64,000 nt of DNA from Lentibacillus siamensis (GTDB taxonomy: Bacteria; Bacillota; Bacilli; Bacillales; Amphibacillaceae): NCBI RefSeq assembly GCF_039522605.1, contig NZ_BAAADS010000025.1, positions 62,001 through 126,000 on the forward strand, read 5' to 3'. Below are positions 18,227 through 27,600 of this stretch, piece by piece. Made by a program: the position numbers and the translations under genes. The stretch's first letter is position 1, and the number at the start of each line of letters is the position of its first letter. The notes under the pieces were generated by a model. That model saw only the letters and a list, made by a program, of their open reading frames with translations. It did not search any database and was not told where the DNA came from.

Positions 18227-18700
18227 ATGGAATTCGCGGTTTTCTTCCTGGCGTCCTGGCTGATTACAGCCATTTTTGTCATCATGCCAAAAAAGCTCTC
18301 CATTATCGAGAATACAGTAACTTTCTTATTGTTATTAGTTATAACCATCAATGTATCATGGATAATCATTGAAGAATTGAAGTTAATCAAAGAAACCCAA
18401 GATAGCATCAAGCATGCAGCATATTTACTCAACAGAAGTGTGATCGTTCCCCTGACGTTAATCACGCAATTAAATATCCTTCATCAATCAAATTCTGTCA
18501 CAAGGTTCATATTAACAACCGCTGTTTCGTTAATTTTCCTCCTTGGATTAAGGGCGTTTTCAGTTTACTTTAATATTATCAGTTACCTTAAATGGAATTT
18601 TGGCTACGATATTCTTTACTTTATTCTCCTACATCTGATTGCGTACTATGCGCATCAATTATTTCGGAATTTGACCCGGAACGAGGTAGATGTTTCATGA
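18227..18700 (+). CDS. Unrecognised membrane protein
   Basis: 157 residues with about four or five hydrophobic segments (roughly 3-19, 31-50, 71-92, 94-114 and 126-146) and no catalytic motif that I recognise. The start codon follows GGGGG at 6 bases. A related-looking membrane protein is encoded next on the same strand with a 15- to 24-base gap. The pair may belong to the CBO0543-type membrane families often found in tandem in spore-formers, but that is only an impression from the hydrophobic pattern. Confidence 0.6.
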   Translation: MEFAVFFLASWLITAIFVIMPKKLSIIENTVTFLLLLVITINVSWIIIEELKLIKETQDSIKHAAYLLNRSVIVPLTLITQLNILHQSNSVTRFILTTAVSLIFLLGLRAFSVYFNIISYLKWNFGYDILYFILLHLIAYYAHQLFRNLTRNEVDVS

Positions 18701-18724
18701 CTTTATGGGGACACTTTGATAAAA

Positions 18725-19183
18725 ATGAAATATATATTAATCGCTCTTGTTATCCTCTACGTCATTTTCTTTCTGCTTCCAAAACGGTTTCCCCGTGATG
18801 TGACAATACTGTTTTTAATATGGGGATTTGCAGTCTCAACCCTGTTTGATTTTACCATTGGAGGAGGCTTAATCGATCTTTATAAGACAAATGATTTGAA
18901 CGGCTATGAATTATTTGACTTGCTCACCTATATCATGTTTGCTCCGATTAGTTATCTCTTTATTTATATATATGATGTCCTTAATATAAACAAAAAGGCA
19001 TTTATATGGTATATCCTGGTATGGATGGTTATGGGGTTAGGAGCCGAGTGGTTTTCAACAGTAATGGGTGTTACAAAACATCAAAATGGCTACCAATTGC
19101 CCTACTCGGTTGCGGTATTTCTCATTGTGCTAACCGCAACAGCACTTTATTATGAGTTCATAAAGTTCCATCAGAAAAGTTGA
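18725..19183 (+). CDS. Unrecognised membrane protein, partner of the preceding gene
   Basis: 152 residues with about four membrane segments, opening MKYILIALVILYVIFFLLPK. It contains a conserved-looking acidic and glycine-rich loop (DFTIGGGLIDLYK), and a GLGAEWFSTVMGVTKHQNGY stretch that is typical of families with Trp-rich interfacial loops. An in-frame TTG at 18716 has GGGGA at a better distance and could be the true start, giving 155 residues. It ends before a strong terminator shared with parC. Function unknown. Confidence 0.6.
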   Translation: MKYILIALVILYVIFFLLPKRFPRDVTILFLIWGFAVSTLFDFTIGGGLIDLYKTNDLNGYELFDLLTYIMFAPISYLFIYIYDVLNINKKAFIWYILVWMVMGLGAEWFSTVMGVTKHQNGYQLPYSVAVFLIVLTATALYYEFIKFHQKS

Positions 19184-19221
19184 TCCTGTCATAATCTTTT
19201 TTTCGCTTTCATAAAACAAAG

Positions 19222-19256
19222 AAATTCCCGTATCAATTTATCTGATACGGGAATTT
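19222..19256. terminator. Terminator between the membrane protein gene and parC
   Basis: Perfect 14-bp stem AAATTCCCGTATCA/TGATACGGGAATTT with a 7-base loop between convergent genes. The T-rich side (TTTCTTTGTTTT) is on the minus strand, so it chiefly ends parC. Confidence 0.9.
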
Positions 19257-19284
19257 CGGTTATCCATATTAAATGTTTATCTGT

Positions 19285-21735
19285 TTAATCCTGTGGATCC
19301 TCAAAAACCTTATCATAAACAGCTTCTTTCCAGACTTCCGTTACTTCACCATGGTGATCACTGTCAATTACGAAAGAGCCATTGCTGTAACGGTCACTTG
19401 CCGACAGATTCAGCGGATAGATACTGTGTGTTTCTCCGTTCGTTGTTTTAAAACAAATGGTGTCCTGATCATTGACCGCAAACAATCCTCTTATCCGGTG
19501 CGGCTTGCTTTTTAGTTCCCGCAGCATCAGGAGGCCACGGTTGGCCCGGCTGGCTTTATCAAATTCACTTAATTTCATTCGTTTACATGCACCACGCTGG
19601 GTAACAACAACCAGTGAGGGTTCCGTTAGGTCGTCAAAAACCTGTCCGCTGACAACTTGCTCCCCTGTTTTAAGCTTAATTGCTTTTACCCCTGCTGCAC
19701 GCTGACCGACCACAGATATTTCTGATTCATGAAACCACAGACCATAACCTTTATCTGAGGCGACAAACACATCTGAATGCCCGTTTGTCTGCTGTACATT
19801 AACAACTTCATCATCAGCTTTTATGTTCAGTGCAATAAGAGCCTTGGAATATCGTTGTGCATCGTAAAGCTTCAGCTCGCTACGCTTCACCATGCCATTT
19901 TTGGTGAAGAAAATAAGATAGCTGTTTTCCTGAAACTCACGAACTGGAATACATTGTACAATACTTTCATCCCTATCGATCGAAACAATATTCGATATGT
20001 GCTGGCCGAGATCTTTCCATTTAATATCGGGCAGTTCATGGACAGGCACAAATATATATTTCCCTTTAGAAGTAAACAGAAGCAAATTATCTGTCGTATT
20101 CAGTTCCAGTAACCCGACCAGGTGATCCTCGTCTTTCATAGCGAAATCCTCACCGTTTGAGGCACCATAAGAGCGAAGGCTGGTCCGTTTTACATAGCCG
20201 CTTCTGGTCGCAGAAACGAGTACATCCTCACTGGCAACGGTTACTTCAATATTAAAGGTTAATTCTTCAATTTGATCTTCAATTTTTGTTTTTCGACTGT
20301 CGGAAAAGCTTTTCTTGATTTGCCTTAAGTCCTTTTTAATAGCCTGATAAAGCTTTTTCTCACTTCCGAGCAGCTCCTCATACTCCGCGATGGCTTTGCG
20401 AAGCTCTTCTGCTTCCTTTTCCAGTGATGTTATATCCGTGTTGGTCAGTCTGTATAACTGAAGCATAACAATTGCTTCGGCTTGTGCTTCGGTGAATTCA
20501 TATTTTGCGATAATTCGTTTTTTAGCATCGCCCTTATCGTTGGAAGCACGAATAGTCGCAATGAGCTCGTCCAAAATGGATATTGCTTTAATCAGCCCTT
20601 CAAGGATATGTGAGCGGTCATTCGCTTTCCGTAAATCGTATTGTGTTTGTCTGGTCATGACTTCTTTTTGATGTTCGATGTACGCATCAAGGATTTGCGA
20701 TAATGACAACACTTTAGGTGTCTTGTTCTGGATGGCCACCATGTTAAAATGATACGTTACTTGCAAATCTGTATTTTTATACAGATAGTTCAGCACACCC
20801 TGACTGTTTGCGTCTTTTTTCAGTTCCACTACAACCCGAAGTCCAGTCCGGTCTGTTTCATCACGAACCTCTAAAATCCCTTCCACTTTACGGTCGATGC
20901 GAAGTTCATCCATTTTTTTGACCATGTTGGCTTTATTGACTTCATATGGAATTTCATCAATTACAATTTGCTGTCTTCCGGTGCGCAGTTCCTCTACCTT
21001 TGCTTTTCCGCGCACAACAATCTTGCCTTTTCCGGTTTCATATGCCTTTCTGATGCCGTCTACGCCTTGTATAATACCGCCAGTTGGGAAGTCCGGTCCT
21101 TTCAACACCTGCATCAGTTCCTCCACTGAAACAGAGGGCTTGTCAATTTTCTTAATGACTGCATCGATTACCTCGGCCAGATTATGCGGAGGAATGTCTG
21201 TTGCATATCCTGCAGAAATTCCGGTTGATCCATTGACAAGGAGATTCGGAAATTTTGCAGGAAGTACAACAGGCTCCGAAATCGTATCATCAAAGTTCGG
21301 TATAAAATCAACGGTTTCTTTCCCAATATCACGCAGCAGTTCTGATGAAATTTTGGACAGCCTTGCTTCGGTATACCGCATTGCAGCAGGAGGATCTCCA
21401 TCAATACTTCCATTATTACCATGCATTTCTACGAGTGCATTTCTGATTTTCCATTCCTGGCTTAACCGTACCATTGCATCATAAACCGACGTATCTCCAT
21501 GCGGGTGGTAGTTGCCGATTACAGTACCGACGGTTTTTGCAGCCTTTCGGAAGTTTTTATCATACGTATTTTTTTCTTCGTGCATGGCATAGAGAATCCT
21601 GCGCTGGACGGGCTTTAATCCGTCTCTGGCATCAGGCAATGCACGATCCTGAATAATATATTTACTATATCGGCCAAATCTGTCTCCCATTACTTCCTCA
21701 AGTGGTAAGTCCAGATAGTTCTCCGACTGTGCCAA
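19285..21735 (-). CDS. parC: DNA topoisomerase IV subunit A
   Basis: The DNA-cleaving subunit of topoisomerase IV, which decatenates daughter chromosomes. 816 residues. The catalytic tyrosine is Y121 in AAMRYTEARL. The quinolone-resistance region reads HPHGDTSVYDAM (77-88). Beta-pinwheel repeats of the C-terminal domain follow, for example GYVKRTSLRSY. The start codon is TTG, supported by GGGGG 7 bases upstream and by MAQSENYLDLPLEEV aligning with family starts; no nearby ATG fits. It follows parE by 28 bases in one operon. A strong terminator lies just downstream. Confidence 0.96.
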   Translation of the reverse strand: MAQSENYLDLPLEEVMGDRFGRYSKYIIQDRALPDARDGLKPVQRRILYAMHEEKNTYDKNFRKAAKTVGTVIGNYHPHGDTSVYDAMVRLSQEWKIRNALVEMHGNNGSIDGDPPAAMRYTEARLSKISSELLRDIGKETVDFIPNFDDTISEPVVLPAKFPNLLVNGSTGISAGYATDIPPHNLAEVIDAVIKKIDKPSVSVEELMQVLKGPDFPTGGIIQGVDGIRKAYETGKGKIVVRGKAKVEELRTGRQQIVIDEIPYEVNKANMVKKMDELRIDRKVEGILEVRDETDRTGLRVVVELKKDANSQGVLNYLYKNTDLQVTYHFNMVAIQNKTPKVLSLSQILDAYIEHQKEVMTRQTQYDLRKANDRSHILEGLIKAISILDELIATIRASNDKGDAKKRIIAKYEFTEAQAEAIVMLQLYRLTNTDITSLEKEAEELRKAIAEYEELLGSEKKLYQAIKKDLRQIKKSFSDSRKTKIEDQIEELTFNIEVTVASEDVLVSATRSGYVKRTSLRSYGASNGEDFAMKDEDHLVGLLELNTTDNLLLFTSKGKYIFVPVHELPDIKWKDLGQHISNIVSIDRDESIVQCIPVREFQENSYLIFFTKNGMVKRSELKLYDAQRYSKALIALNIKADDEVVNVQQTNGHSDVFVASDKGYGLWFHESEISVVGQRAAGVKAIKLKTGEQVVSGQVFDDLTEPSLVVVTQRGACKRMKLSEFDKASRANRGLLMLRELKSKPHRIRGLFAVNDQDTICFKTTNGETHSIYPLNLSASDRYSNGSFVIDSDHHGEVTEVWKEAVYDKVFEDPQD

Positions 21736-21763
21736 ACAAATTCCCCCTTAATCCTGCCAGCAA

Positions 21764-23716
21764 TTACGTGTGAATTTTATCATTTTCCAATATATTTTCA
21801 TTCTCTTCCATGCCAAATTGGACATGACCTTCAATCCATTTCCTTCGTGGTTCCACTTTGTCACCCATTAATGTTGTCACACGTCTCTCAGCCCGGGCAA
21901 GGTCTTCGATTGTTACACGAATCAAGGTTCTAGTTTCCGGATTCATCGTTGTTTCCCATAGCTGATCAGCATTCATTTCACCAAGACCTTTATACCGCTG
22001 AATGATGTAGCCGTTTTTAAATTCCTTGATAGCTTTTTTCATTTCCTCATCATTCCAGGCATATACCACCTTCTCGTTTTTCCCCTTGCCCTTTGATATT
22101 TTATACAGCGGTGGCAACGCAATGTAAATCTTTCCTTGTTCAACCAGTGAACGCATGTAGCGGTAAAAGAACGTGAGCAATAATACTTGAATATGTGCCC
22201 CATCCGTATCCGCGTCGGTCATGATAATAATCTTATCATATTGAACATCTTCCAAATCAAAATCACCACCGACACCAGCACCGACCGTATGAATAATGGT
22301 TGAAATTTCTTCGTTTTTAAAGATATCCTGTATTTTTGCTTTTTCCGTATTGATTACTTTTCCTCTGAGCGGTAAAACAGCCTGAAATCTTCTGTCTCTT
22401 CCCTGCTTGGCAGAACCCCCGGCAGAATCACCCTCAACCAGATACAGTTCATTTTTCTTTGGATTACGTGATTGCGCAGGTGTCAGTTTTCCGCTCAGCA
22501 ACGTGTCTTTTCGTTTCTTCTTTTTACCGGTTCTGGCATCTTCGCGTGCTTTTCTGGCAGCTTCCCGAGCCTCTTTCGCTTTCATTGCTTTACGAACGAG
22601 CACGCCGGATACATCCGGGTTTTCCTGCAGAAAGTATGAAAGCTTCTCTGAAACAACCGCATCCACTACCGAGCGTGCTTCAGTCGTTCCCAGTTTCCCT
22701 TTCGTCTGCCCTTCAAATTGCAGCATTTCTTCCGGTATACGAACTGATACTACTGCTGTGAGACCTTCACGAATATCTGTCCCTTCCAGGTTTTTATCCT
22801 TTTCCTTCAAAAGTGCGTTTTTTCTGGCATAATCATTGAACGTTCTGGTAATTGCAGTTCTTGCGCCTGATTCATGTGTACCGCCATCCTTGGTACGTAC
22901 ATGGTTTACAAAGGAAAGCATGCTTTCTGCAAAGCCATCATTAAACTGAAATGCGAAATCCACTTCAATTCCCTGTTGCTCACCTTGAAATGATACCACC
23001 GGATGCATGGTATCTTTTTCTTCATTTAAATATGCGACAAATGACTCCAGCCCATCATCAAACTGGTATTCTTCTTTAACGTCATTCCGCTCGTCCACCA
23101 GTTCAATTTTAAGACCTCCCAGCAGGAATGCGGACTCCCGCAACCTTTCTGACAATGTCTCAAAATTATACACCGTTGCAGAAAAAATTTGCGGATCCGG
23201 CTTAAAATGAATGATGGTACCTTTTTTTCTGGATGCCCCCTTATTTTCAAGTGAACCTGCCGGAACTCCGCCATTTTCAAAACGCTGAAAATATTTGTTT
23301 CCATCACGGAATGTTGTAATTTCCATCCATTCGGACAACGCATTCACCACAGAGGCCCCTACTCCGTGCAAACCGCCACTGGTTTTATATCCGCCCTGTC
23401 CAAATTTTCCACCGGCATGCAGCACAGTAAAAATCACTTCAATTGTCGGTTTACCTGTACTGTGCATTCCGGTTGGGACGCCTCTTCCGGTATCCGTCAC
23501 CGAAATACTGTTATCCTGATGAATGGTAACTTTTATTTGATCGCCATATCCGGCAAGTGCCTCATCGACTGCATTATCAACTATTTCGAACACAAGATGA
23601 TGCAGTCCGCGCTGGTCGGTGCTGCCGATATACATTCCAGGTCGTTTTCTGACCGCTTCAAGCCCCTCAAGCACTTGAATTGAATCATCTGTATATTGCA
23701 GTGACTTATTGACCAT
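21764..23716 (-). CDS. parE: DNA topoisomerase IV subunit B
   Basis: ATPase subunit of topoisomerase IV, 650 residues. GHKL ATP-binding motifs are EIVDNAVDEALAG, DTGRGVPTGMH and GGLHGVGASVVNALS. The TOPRIM segment opens ELYLVEGDSAGGSAKQGRD and includes IIMTDADTDGAHI. The ATG at 23716 aligns with normal ParE starts (LQYTDDSIQVLEGLEAVRKRPGMYIG) and has AAAGGGG 11 bases upstream, a slightly long spacing. An ATG 12 codons earlier has no ribosome binding site. First gene of the parE-parC operon, with a good promoter just upstream. Confidence 0.96.
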   Translation of the reverse strand: MVNKSLQYTDDSIQVLEGLEAVRKRPGMYIGSTDQRGLHHLVFEIVDNAVDEALAGYGDQIKVTIHQDNSISVTDTGRGVPTGMHSTGKPTIEVIFTVLHAGGKFGQGGYKTSGGLHGVGASVVNALSEWMEITTFRDGNKYFQRFENGGVPAGSLENKGASRKKGTIIHFKPDPQIFSATVYNFETLSERLRESAFLLGGLKIELVDERNDVKEEYQFDDGLESFVAYLNEEKDTMHPVVSFQGEQQGIEVDFAFQFNDGFAESMLSFVNHVRTKDGGTHESGARTAITRTFNDYARKNALLKEKDKNLEGTDIREGLTAVVSVRIPEEMLQFEGQTKGKLGTTEARSVVDAVVSEKLSYFLQENPDVSGVLVRKAMKAKEAREAARKAREDARTGKKKKRKDTLLSGKLTPAQSRNPKKNELYLVEGDSAGGSAKQGRDRRFQAVLPLRGKVINTEKAKIQDIFKNEEISTIIHTVGAGVGGDFDLEDVQYDKIIIMTDADTDGAHIQVLLLTFFYRYMRSLVEQGKIYIALPPLYKISKGKGKNEKVVYAWNDEEMKKAIKEFKNGYIIQRYKGLGEMNADQLWETTMNPETRTLIRVTIEDLARAERRVTTLMGDKVEPRRKWIEGHVQFGMEENENILENDKIHT

Positions 23717-23762
23717 TCGATGTTTGACCCCTTTCGTATGTATCTCTGTCATTATTTATTTT

Positions 23763-23791
23763 ATAATAGAACAATTGTTTGTTATTGGCAA
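23763..23791 (-). promoter_or_regulatory. parE-parC promoter
   Basis: On the minus strand, TTGCCA and TATTAT are separated by exactly 17 bases, about 45 bases before the parE start. The -35 hexamer adjoins the first hairpin of the dispersed element. Confidence 0.65.
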
Positions 23792-23876
23792 ATAAGAAAG
23801 TATAAAACTTTCTTACCGCATAAGTGCAACTCAAGCTGTCATCTAAAGGCTTGGTGACAACCAAGTTTTCTAATAA
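23784..23876 (+). repeat. Dispersed palindromic element, copy B
   Basis: An 8-bp perfect hairpin AAGAAAGT/ACTTTCTT (23794-23801 with 23807-23814) is followed by CATAAGTGCAACT (23819-23831), a second hairpin CTTGGT/ACCAAG (23850-23855 with 23860-23865) and the tail TTTTCTAATA. Same layout as copy A and as copies C and D near 29.3 kb. It lies directly upstream of the parE promoter. Confidence 0.65.
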
Positions 23877-24124
23877 ACAATTATACCAAAACATTGATAT
23901 TAGTATACTATAAATAATTTCTCTTTGTATAGTTAACAACGGTTAAGTGCCTGTCTAGCGAAGGTTTTTAGAAGTAGTACTAAATCATTCAACCACGTTT
24001 ACCGGAGCCTAATGGCATACTGCCAAGCCAGTCCAATTATGCACACGTTTAATCTGTTTATGCACGATTTTCAATTATATGCCATTTGGTTTGTCTGTTG
24101 CAACCCTTCAAAAACTCAAAGTAA

Positions 24125-24151
24125 GAAGAATGACCATTCGGGCCATTCTTC
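24125..24151 (-). terminator. Terminator of the OpuC-type transporter operon
   Basis: 11-base stem GAAGAATGGCC/GGTCATTCTTC with one mismatch and a 5-base loop, about 30 bases after the stop codon, followed on the minus strand by TTACTTTGAGTTTTT. Confidence 0.65.
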
Positions 24152-24182
24152 GTAAAGCAATACTTCATCTATTCACGATGAC

Positions 24183-25709
24183 CTACTCTTCAAGTAATCC
24201 ATGCTTAACCAAAAAGTTCCGAGCTACTGTTTCAGGTGACTTGTCTTTATAATCAACCTGATAGTTCATCTGCCGCATCTGCTGATTCGTAATTTTACCG
24301 CCAAGCTGGTTTAAAATATCCTGCAATTCCGGATATTTTTCCAGTGTATCCTGACGCATCAGCGGTGCACCCTGATACGGCGGAAAGAGGTTCTTCGGAT
24401 CATCCAATGTTACTAGGTGCAGCTTAATCATGTATGAATCGGTCGCATACGCATCAATCACATCAACTTCCCCTCTTGACAATGCTTCCTGACGAATTCC
24501 AGGCTCCATCGTTTTCACTTTTGCAATATCAAGATTATAAACATCTTTCATTCCGACATAACCATCATACCGGTCCTTAAACTCCAGCGTAAATCCTGCA
24601 GTTATCTGATCTTCCACCTTATTTAAATCACCAATTGTCTCCAGGTTGTGTTTGTTTGCAAATTCCTTCGTCGTGGCGACCGCATATGTGTTGTTATATT
24701 GCATCGGCTTCAGCATAACCATGTTATACTTTTCTTTCATGCCTTTTTTAGCCTGCTTGTACACTTCCTGTTTTTTATTACTTTTAGCTTCACCTTCCAA
24801 ATGCGTTACAATCGCTGTGCCGGTAAATTCGGGATAAATATCGATGCTGCCATTTTTAAGTGCATCGAATACAAAAGCCGTTTTACCGAGTCCCGACTTC
24901 AGTTTCACATCCAGATCGGTTTCTTCTTCAATAAGCAGCTTATACATATTAATCAAAATAGCTGGTTCAGAACCGAGTTTACCGCCGATTGTCAAATCTG
25001 TCTTGTTTCCACCTGTAAAGATAAACGGTGATACCACAATCAGAATAGCAGCTAAAAGCATTGCCACAAACGATTTAAATCCGGCCCGTTTTGAAATACG
25101 TTCAAATCCCCGCAAAATATAATCAAGTGCAATTGCTAGTAATGCTGCAGGAATAGCACCAAGCAATATTAGATTTAAGTCTGCTCCACGGTCAATCCCC
25201 AGCAAAATTAATTCACCAAGTCCACCTGCACCAATTAGAGCTGCAATTGTCGTTGTACCAACAATCAATACCATTGATGTGCGAATCCCGGCCATGATAA
25301 CCGGTAATGCTATGGGGAGTTCAACTTTCGTCAACCGTCTCCATGAGTTCATCCCCATCCCGGTTGCTGCTTCTTTTAAGGCAGGATTGACTTCATTAAT
25401 TCCGGTATATGTATTACGCAAAATTGGTAAAAGTCCGTATAACGTTAAAGCAATTATTGCGGGTGTTGTTCCTATCCCAAAAAACGGAATTAGAAAAGCT
25501 AACACTGCCAGACTTGGAATCGTCTGCATAATAGCAGAAAGCCCTATAATAGGTTCCGCCACATGTTTATATCTGGTCAGTACAAGCCCAAGCGGAACTG
25601 CAATAAGAATCGCAATAATTAACGAAATCAGTGAGATTTGCAGGTGCTCCCAGATTGTTTCAAGAAGGATATCTTGTCTGTTTTGAAATGTTTCCATGAA
25701 CTCCTTCAT
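24183..25709 (-). CDS. ABC transporter permease fused to its substrate-binding domain (OpuC/OpuB, BilE or EgtU type)
   Basis: 508-residue fusion. Residues 1-210 form a BPD-type permease with five or six membrane segments and the ATPase-coupling loop EAATGMGMNSWRRLTKVELPIA. After another membrane segment (about 216-233), residues 240-508 are an OpuAC-like binding domain of the quaternary-amine group (LTIGGKLGSEPAILINMY, DIYPEFTGTA, VIDAYATDS). Relatives import glycine betaine, carnitine, choline or ergothioneine, or export bile acids (BilE); sequence alone does not settle which. The ATG overlaps the stop codon of the ATPase gene (ATGA), so the two form a coupled operon. Confidence 0.85.
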   Translation of the reverse strand: MKEFMETFQNRQDILLETIWEHLQISLISLIIAILIAVPLGLVLTRYKHVAEPIIGLSAIMQTIPSLAVLAFLIPFFGIGTTPAIIALTLYGLLPILRNTYTGINEVNPALKEAATGMGMNSWRRLTKVELPIALPVIMAGIRTSMVLIVGTTTIAALIGAGGLGELILLGIDRGADLNLILLGAIPAALLAIALDYILRGFERISKRAGFKSFVAMLLAAILIVVSPFIFTGGNKTDLTIGGKLGSEPAILINMYKLLIEEETDLDVKLKSGLGKTAFVFDALKNGSIDIYPEFTGTAIVTHLEGEAKSNKKQEVYKQAKKGMKEKYNMVMLKPMQYNNTYAVATTKEFANKHNLETIGDLNKVEDQITAGFTLEFKDRYDGYVGMKDVYNLDIAKVKTMEPGIRQEALSRGEVDVIDAYATDSYMIKLHLVTLDDPKNLFPPYQGAPLMRQDTLEKYPELQDILNQLGGKITNQQMRQMNYQVDYKDKSPETVARNFLVKHGLLEE

Positions 25710-26764
25710 TCCTGTAACACCCCATTATCAATCCTGGTGTGACTTTTCAGGAAGTCAACAATATTTTTATACGTAAGAATGCCGACGAGTTTTTTTCCTT
25801 TCAATACAGGGAAAATATTCTGAGTGCTTTGCTGCAGAATTTCGGTAGCTTTATAAAGTACCAAATCATTTTCAAGGGTTTGCAACGTTTTTTTTGCACC
25901 ATCATCAATTGCACCGACATAATCACCGTTTTGGGCTGTCACAATATAAAAACCGCGCATAACTGTTTTAGCTTGCTGTTCTGTAATTACTCTGTCCCCT
26001 GTCTGATCAGCAATTACGTCAATTGCTGTCTGCCAAGGAGACTTCCGCTCACCAATGAAGTCTTTTACGAATTCTGTCCTTGGATTTAGGATCAGTTCCT
26101 GCGGCGGATCCACCTGTACAATCCGACCTTCTCGCATCAGGCATACCTTATCCCCCAATGCCATTGCCTCATCCATGTCATGGGTGACGAACACAATGGT
26201 CTTTTTAATTTTCCTTTGCAAATCACGAATATCAGACTGCAATTGTTCTCTGCTGATTGGATCCAATGCACTGAAAGGCTCGTCCATCAAAATAATATCC
26301 GGATCAGCGGCAAGTGCCCGGATAACGCCGATCCGCTGCTGTTCACCCCCGGAAAGCTCACTTGGCATCCGTCCTTTAAACGTTGATGGATCCAGCCCAA
26401 CCATATCCAATAACTCTAAGCTTCGATCATAAATCTTTTTACGTTTCCACTTTTTCATTTCTGGTACCACGGCAATATTTTCTTCAATCGTCATATGCGG
26501 AAATAACGCAATTTCCTGTAAAACGTATCCAATATTCCAACGCAATTCGTGAATATTATAATCCTTTATATTTTTGTCATTTATGTAAATCAATCCTGCT
26601 GTCGGTTCAATTAACCGGTTAATCATTTTCATTGTGGTTGTTTTGCCACAACCACTGGGGCCAATCAGTGTAACGAGTTCCCCATCATTTACCGTCAGCG
26701 AAAAATCCTTCAGGGCTTCAGTGCCGTCCGGATAAATTTTTTTGACATCTTTAAATTCAATCAC
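25706..26764 (-). CDS. ABC transporter ATP-binding protein with CBS domains (OpuCA-like)
   Basis: 352-residue ATPase of the osmoprotectant importer family. Walker A GPSGCGKTTTMKMINRL, Q-loop VLQEIALFPHMT, signature LSGGEQQR, Walker B IILMDEPFSALDP and switch histidine VTHDMDEA are all present. Two CBS domains at the C-terminus (from about 255) sense ionic strength in OpuA relatives. The start is taken as GTG at 26764, with AGGAAGGA 9 bases upstream; another GTG three codons earlier is too close to that site. It energises the fused permease-binding protein encoded next. Confidence 0.88.
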   Translation of the reverse strand: MIEFKDVKKIYPDGTEALKDFSLTVNDGELVTLIGPSGCGKTTTMKMINRLIEPTAGLIYINDKNIKDYNIHELRWNIGYVLQEIALFPHMTIEENIAVVPEMKKWKRKKIYDRSLELLDMVGLDPSTFKGRMPSELSGGEQQRIGVIRALAADPDIILMDEPFSALDPISREQLQSDIRDLQRKIKKTIVFVTHDMDEAMALGDKVCLMREGRIVQVDPPQELILNPRTEFVKDFIGERKSPWQTAIDVIADQTGDRVITEQQAKTVMRGFYIVTAQNGDYVGAIDDGAKKTLQTLENDLVLYKATEILQQSTQNIFPVLKGKKLVGILTYKNIVDFLKSHTRIDNGVLQE

Positions 26765-26938
26765 CTTTATCACTTCCTTCCTGTATCAATTTATCCTTAA
26801 CATGGACTTTCAACGATTATATATACCCGCTTTGCGAAGCGCAAAAACGCCTTTTCCATATTAAAGGTTCTGTGTTCGATGACTTCATGATAAAATAAAT
26901 AACAGTAAACCATTTTAAAAATGAAGGTAGGAAACGGA

Positions 26939-27520
26939 ATGGAGTATATTTTATTTGCCATTATAGCGTATCTATTGGGGTCCATACCATTCGGAGTGAT
27001 TGTAGGTAAAGTCGGGTATAATATCGATATCCGGGAACATGGAAGCGGAAATTTAGGTGCCACAAACTCATTCCGGGTGCTAGGCGTAAAAGCGGGAATT
27101 ATTGTAGTTGCAGCAGATATATTAAAAGGAACAATTGCCACAGTACTCCCTTTATTGTTTGATGCAGATGTATACCGTCTGATAATCGGACTATTTGCAG
27201 TAGCGGGGCATACCTATCCGCTGTTTGCCAAATTCAAAGGCGGTAAAGCCGTTGCAACATCAGGCGGGATATTGCTGGGAATAAATCCTATATTATTTGC
27301 CATTATAGTTGCTTCATTTTTATTATCGTTGTACATTTCCAAATATGTTTCGCTGTCCTCGATGATTACGGGTGTTGTAGCCGTTATTGTATCAATTATT
27401 TTCATGGATATCGGATTGATTATTGTCACAGCAGCTTTAACTATTTTTGTATTTTACAGACATGCTGACAACATTAAGCGCATCAAAAATAAAACGGAAC
27501 CAAAAATTACGTGGATGTAA
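26939..27520 (+). CDS. plsY: Glycerol-3-phosphate acyltransferase PlsY
   Basis: Membrane enzyme of 193 residues that acylates glycerol-3-phosphate from acyl-phosphate, the first step of phospholipid synthesis. Three conserved loop motifs are visible: GSIPFGVIVGK, the phosphate-binding GSGNLGATNSFR and FKGGKAVATSGGI. Multiple membrane segments fit the seven-helix fold. The start is ATG at 26939, with AAGGTAGG upstream; an ATG six codons earlier lies in front of that site. Divergent from the ABC transporter genes. In B. subtilis (yneS) it also lies next to the parEC region. Confidence 0.95.
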   Translation: MEYILFAIIAYLLGSIPFGVIVGKVGYNIDIREHGSGNLGATNSFRVLGVKAGIIVVAADILKGTIATVLPLLFDADVYRLIIGLFAVAGHTYPLFAKFKGGKAVATSGGILLGINPILFAIIVASFLLSLYISKYVSLSSMITGVVAVIVSIIFMDIGLIIVTAALTIFVFYRHADNIKRIKNKTEPKITWM

Positions 27521-27538
27521 CCGATAAAAGCCAATAAA

Positions 27539-27567
27539 TTGAATACTGATTTTTTCTTAAGTATAAT
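27539..27567 (+). promoter_or_regulatory. folE2 promoter
   Basis: TTGAAT and a perfect TATAAT (27562-27567) are separated by 17 bases, 33 bases before the folE2 start. I find no clear Zur box overlapping it. Confidence 0.7.
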
Positions 27568-27600
27568 TATTAATAGGATGAATAGAAAGGGGTCATGGAT

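Larger units (their letters stand above)
23717..24182. other. Gene-free stretch between parE and the ABC transporter operon
   Basis: It holds, in order, the parE promoter, copy B of the dispersed palindromic element, about 230 bases in which I see nothing coding (AT-rich, with no start preceded by a ribosome binding site), and the terminator of the transporter operon. Confidence 0.6.

Noticed and set aside
19285..21735. Quinolone-resistance mutation in parC
   Set aside because: The GDTSVYD sequence may be the natural state in this lineage; without a susceptible relative no resistance can be claimed.
27539..27600. Zur box at the folE2 promoter
   Set aside because: The AT-rich sequence around the -10 hexamer does not match the known B. 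subtilis Zur site well enough.
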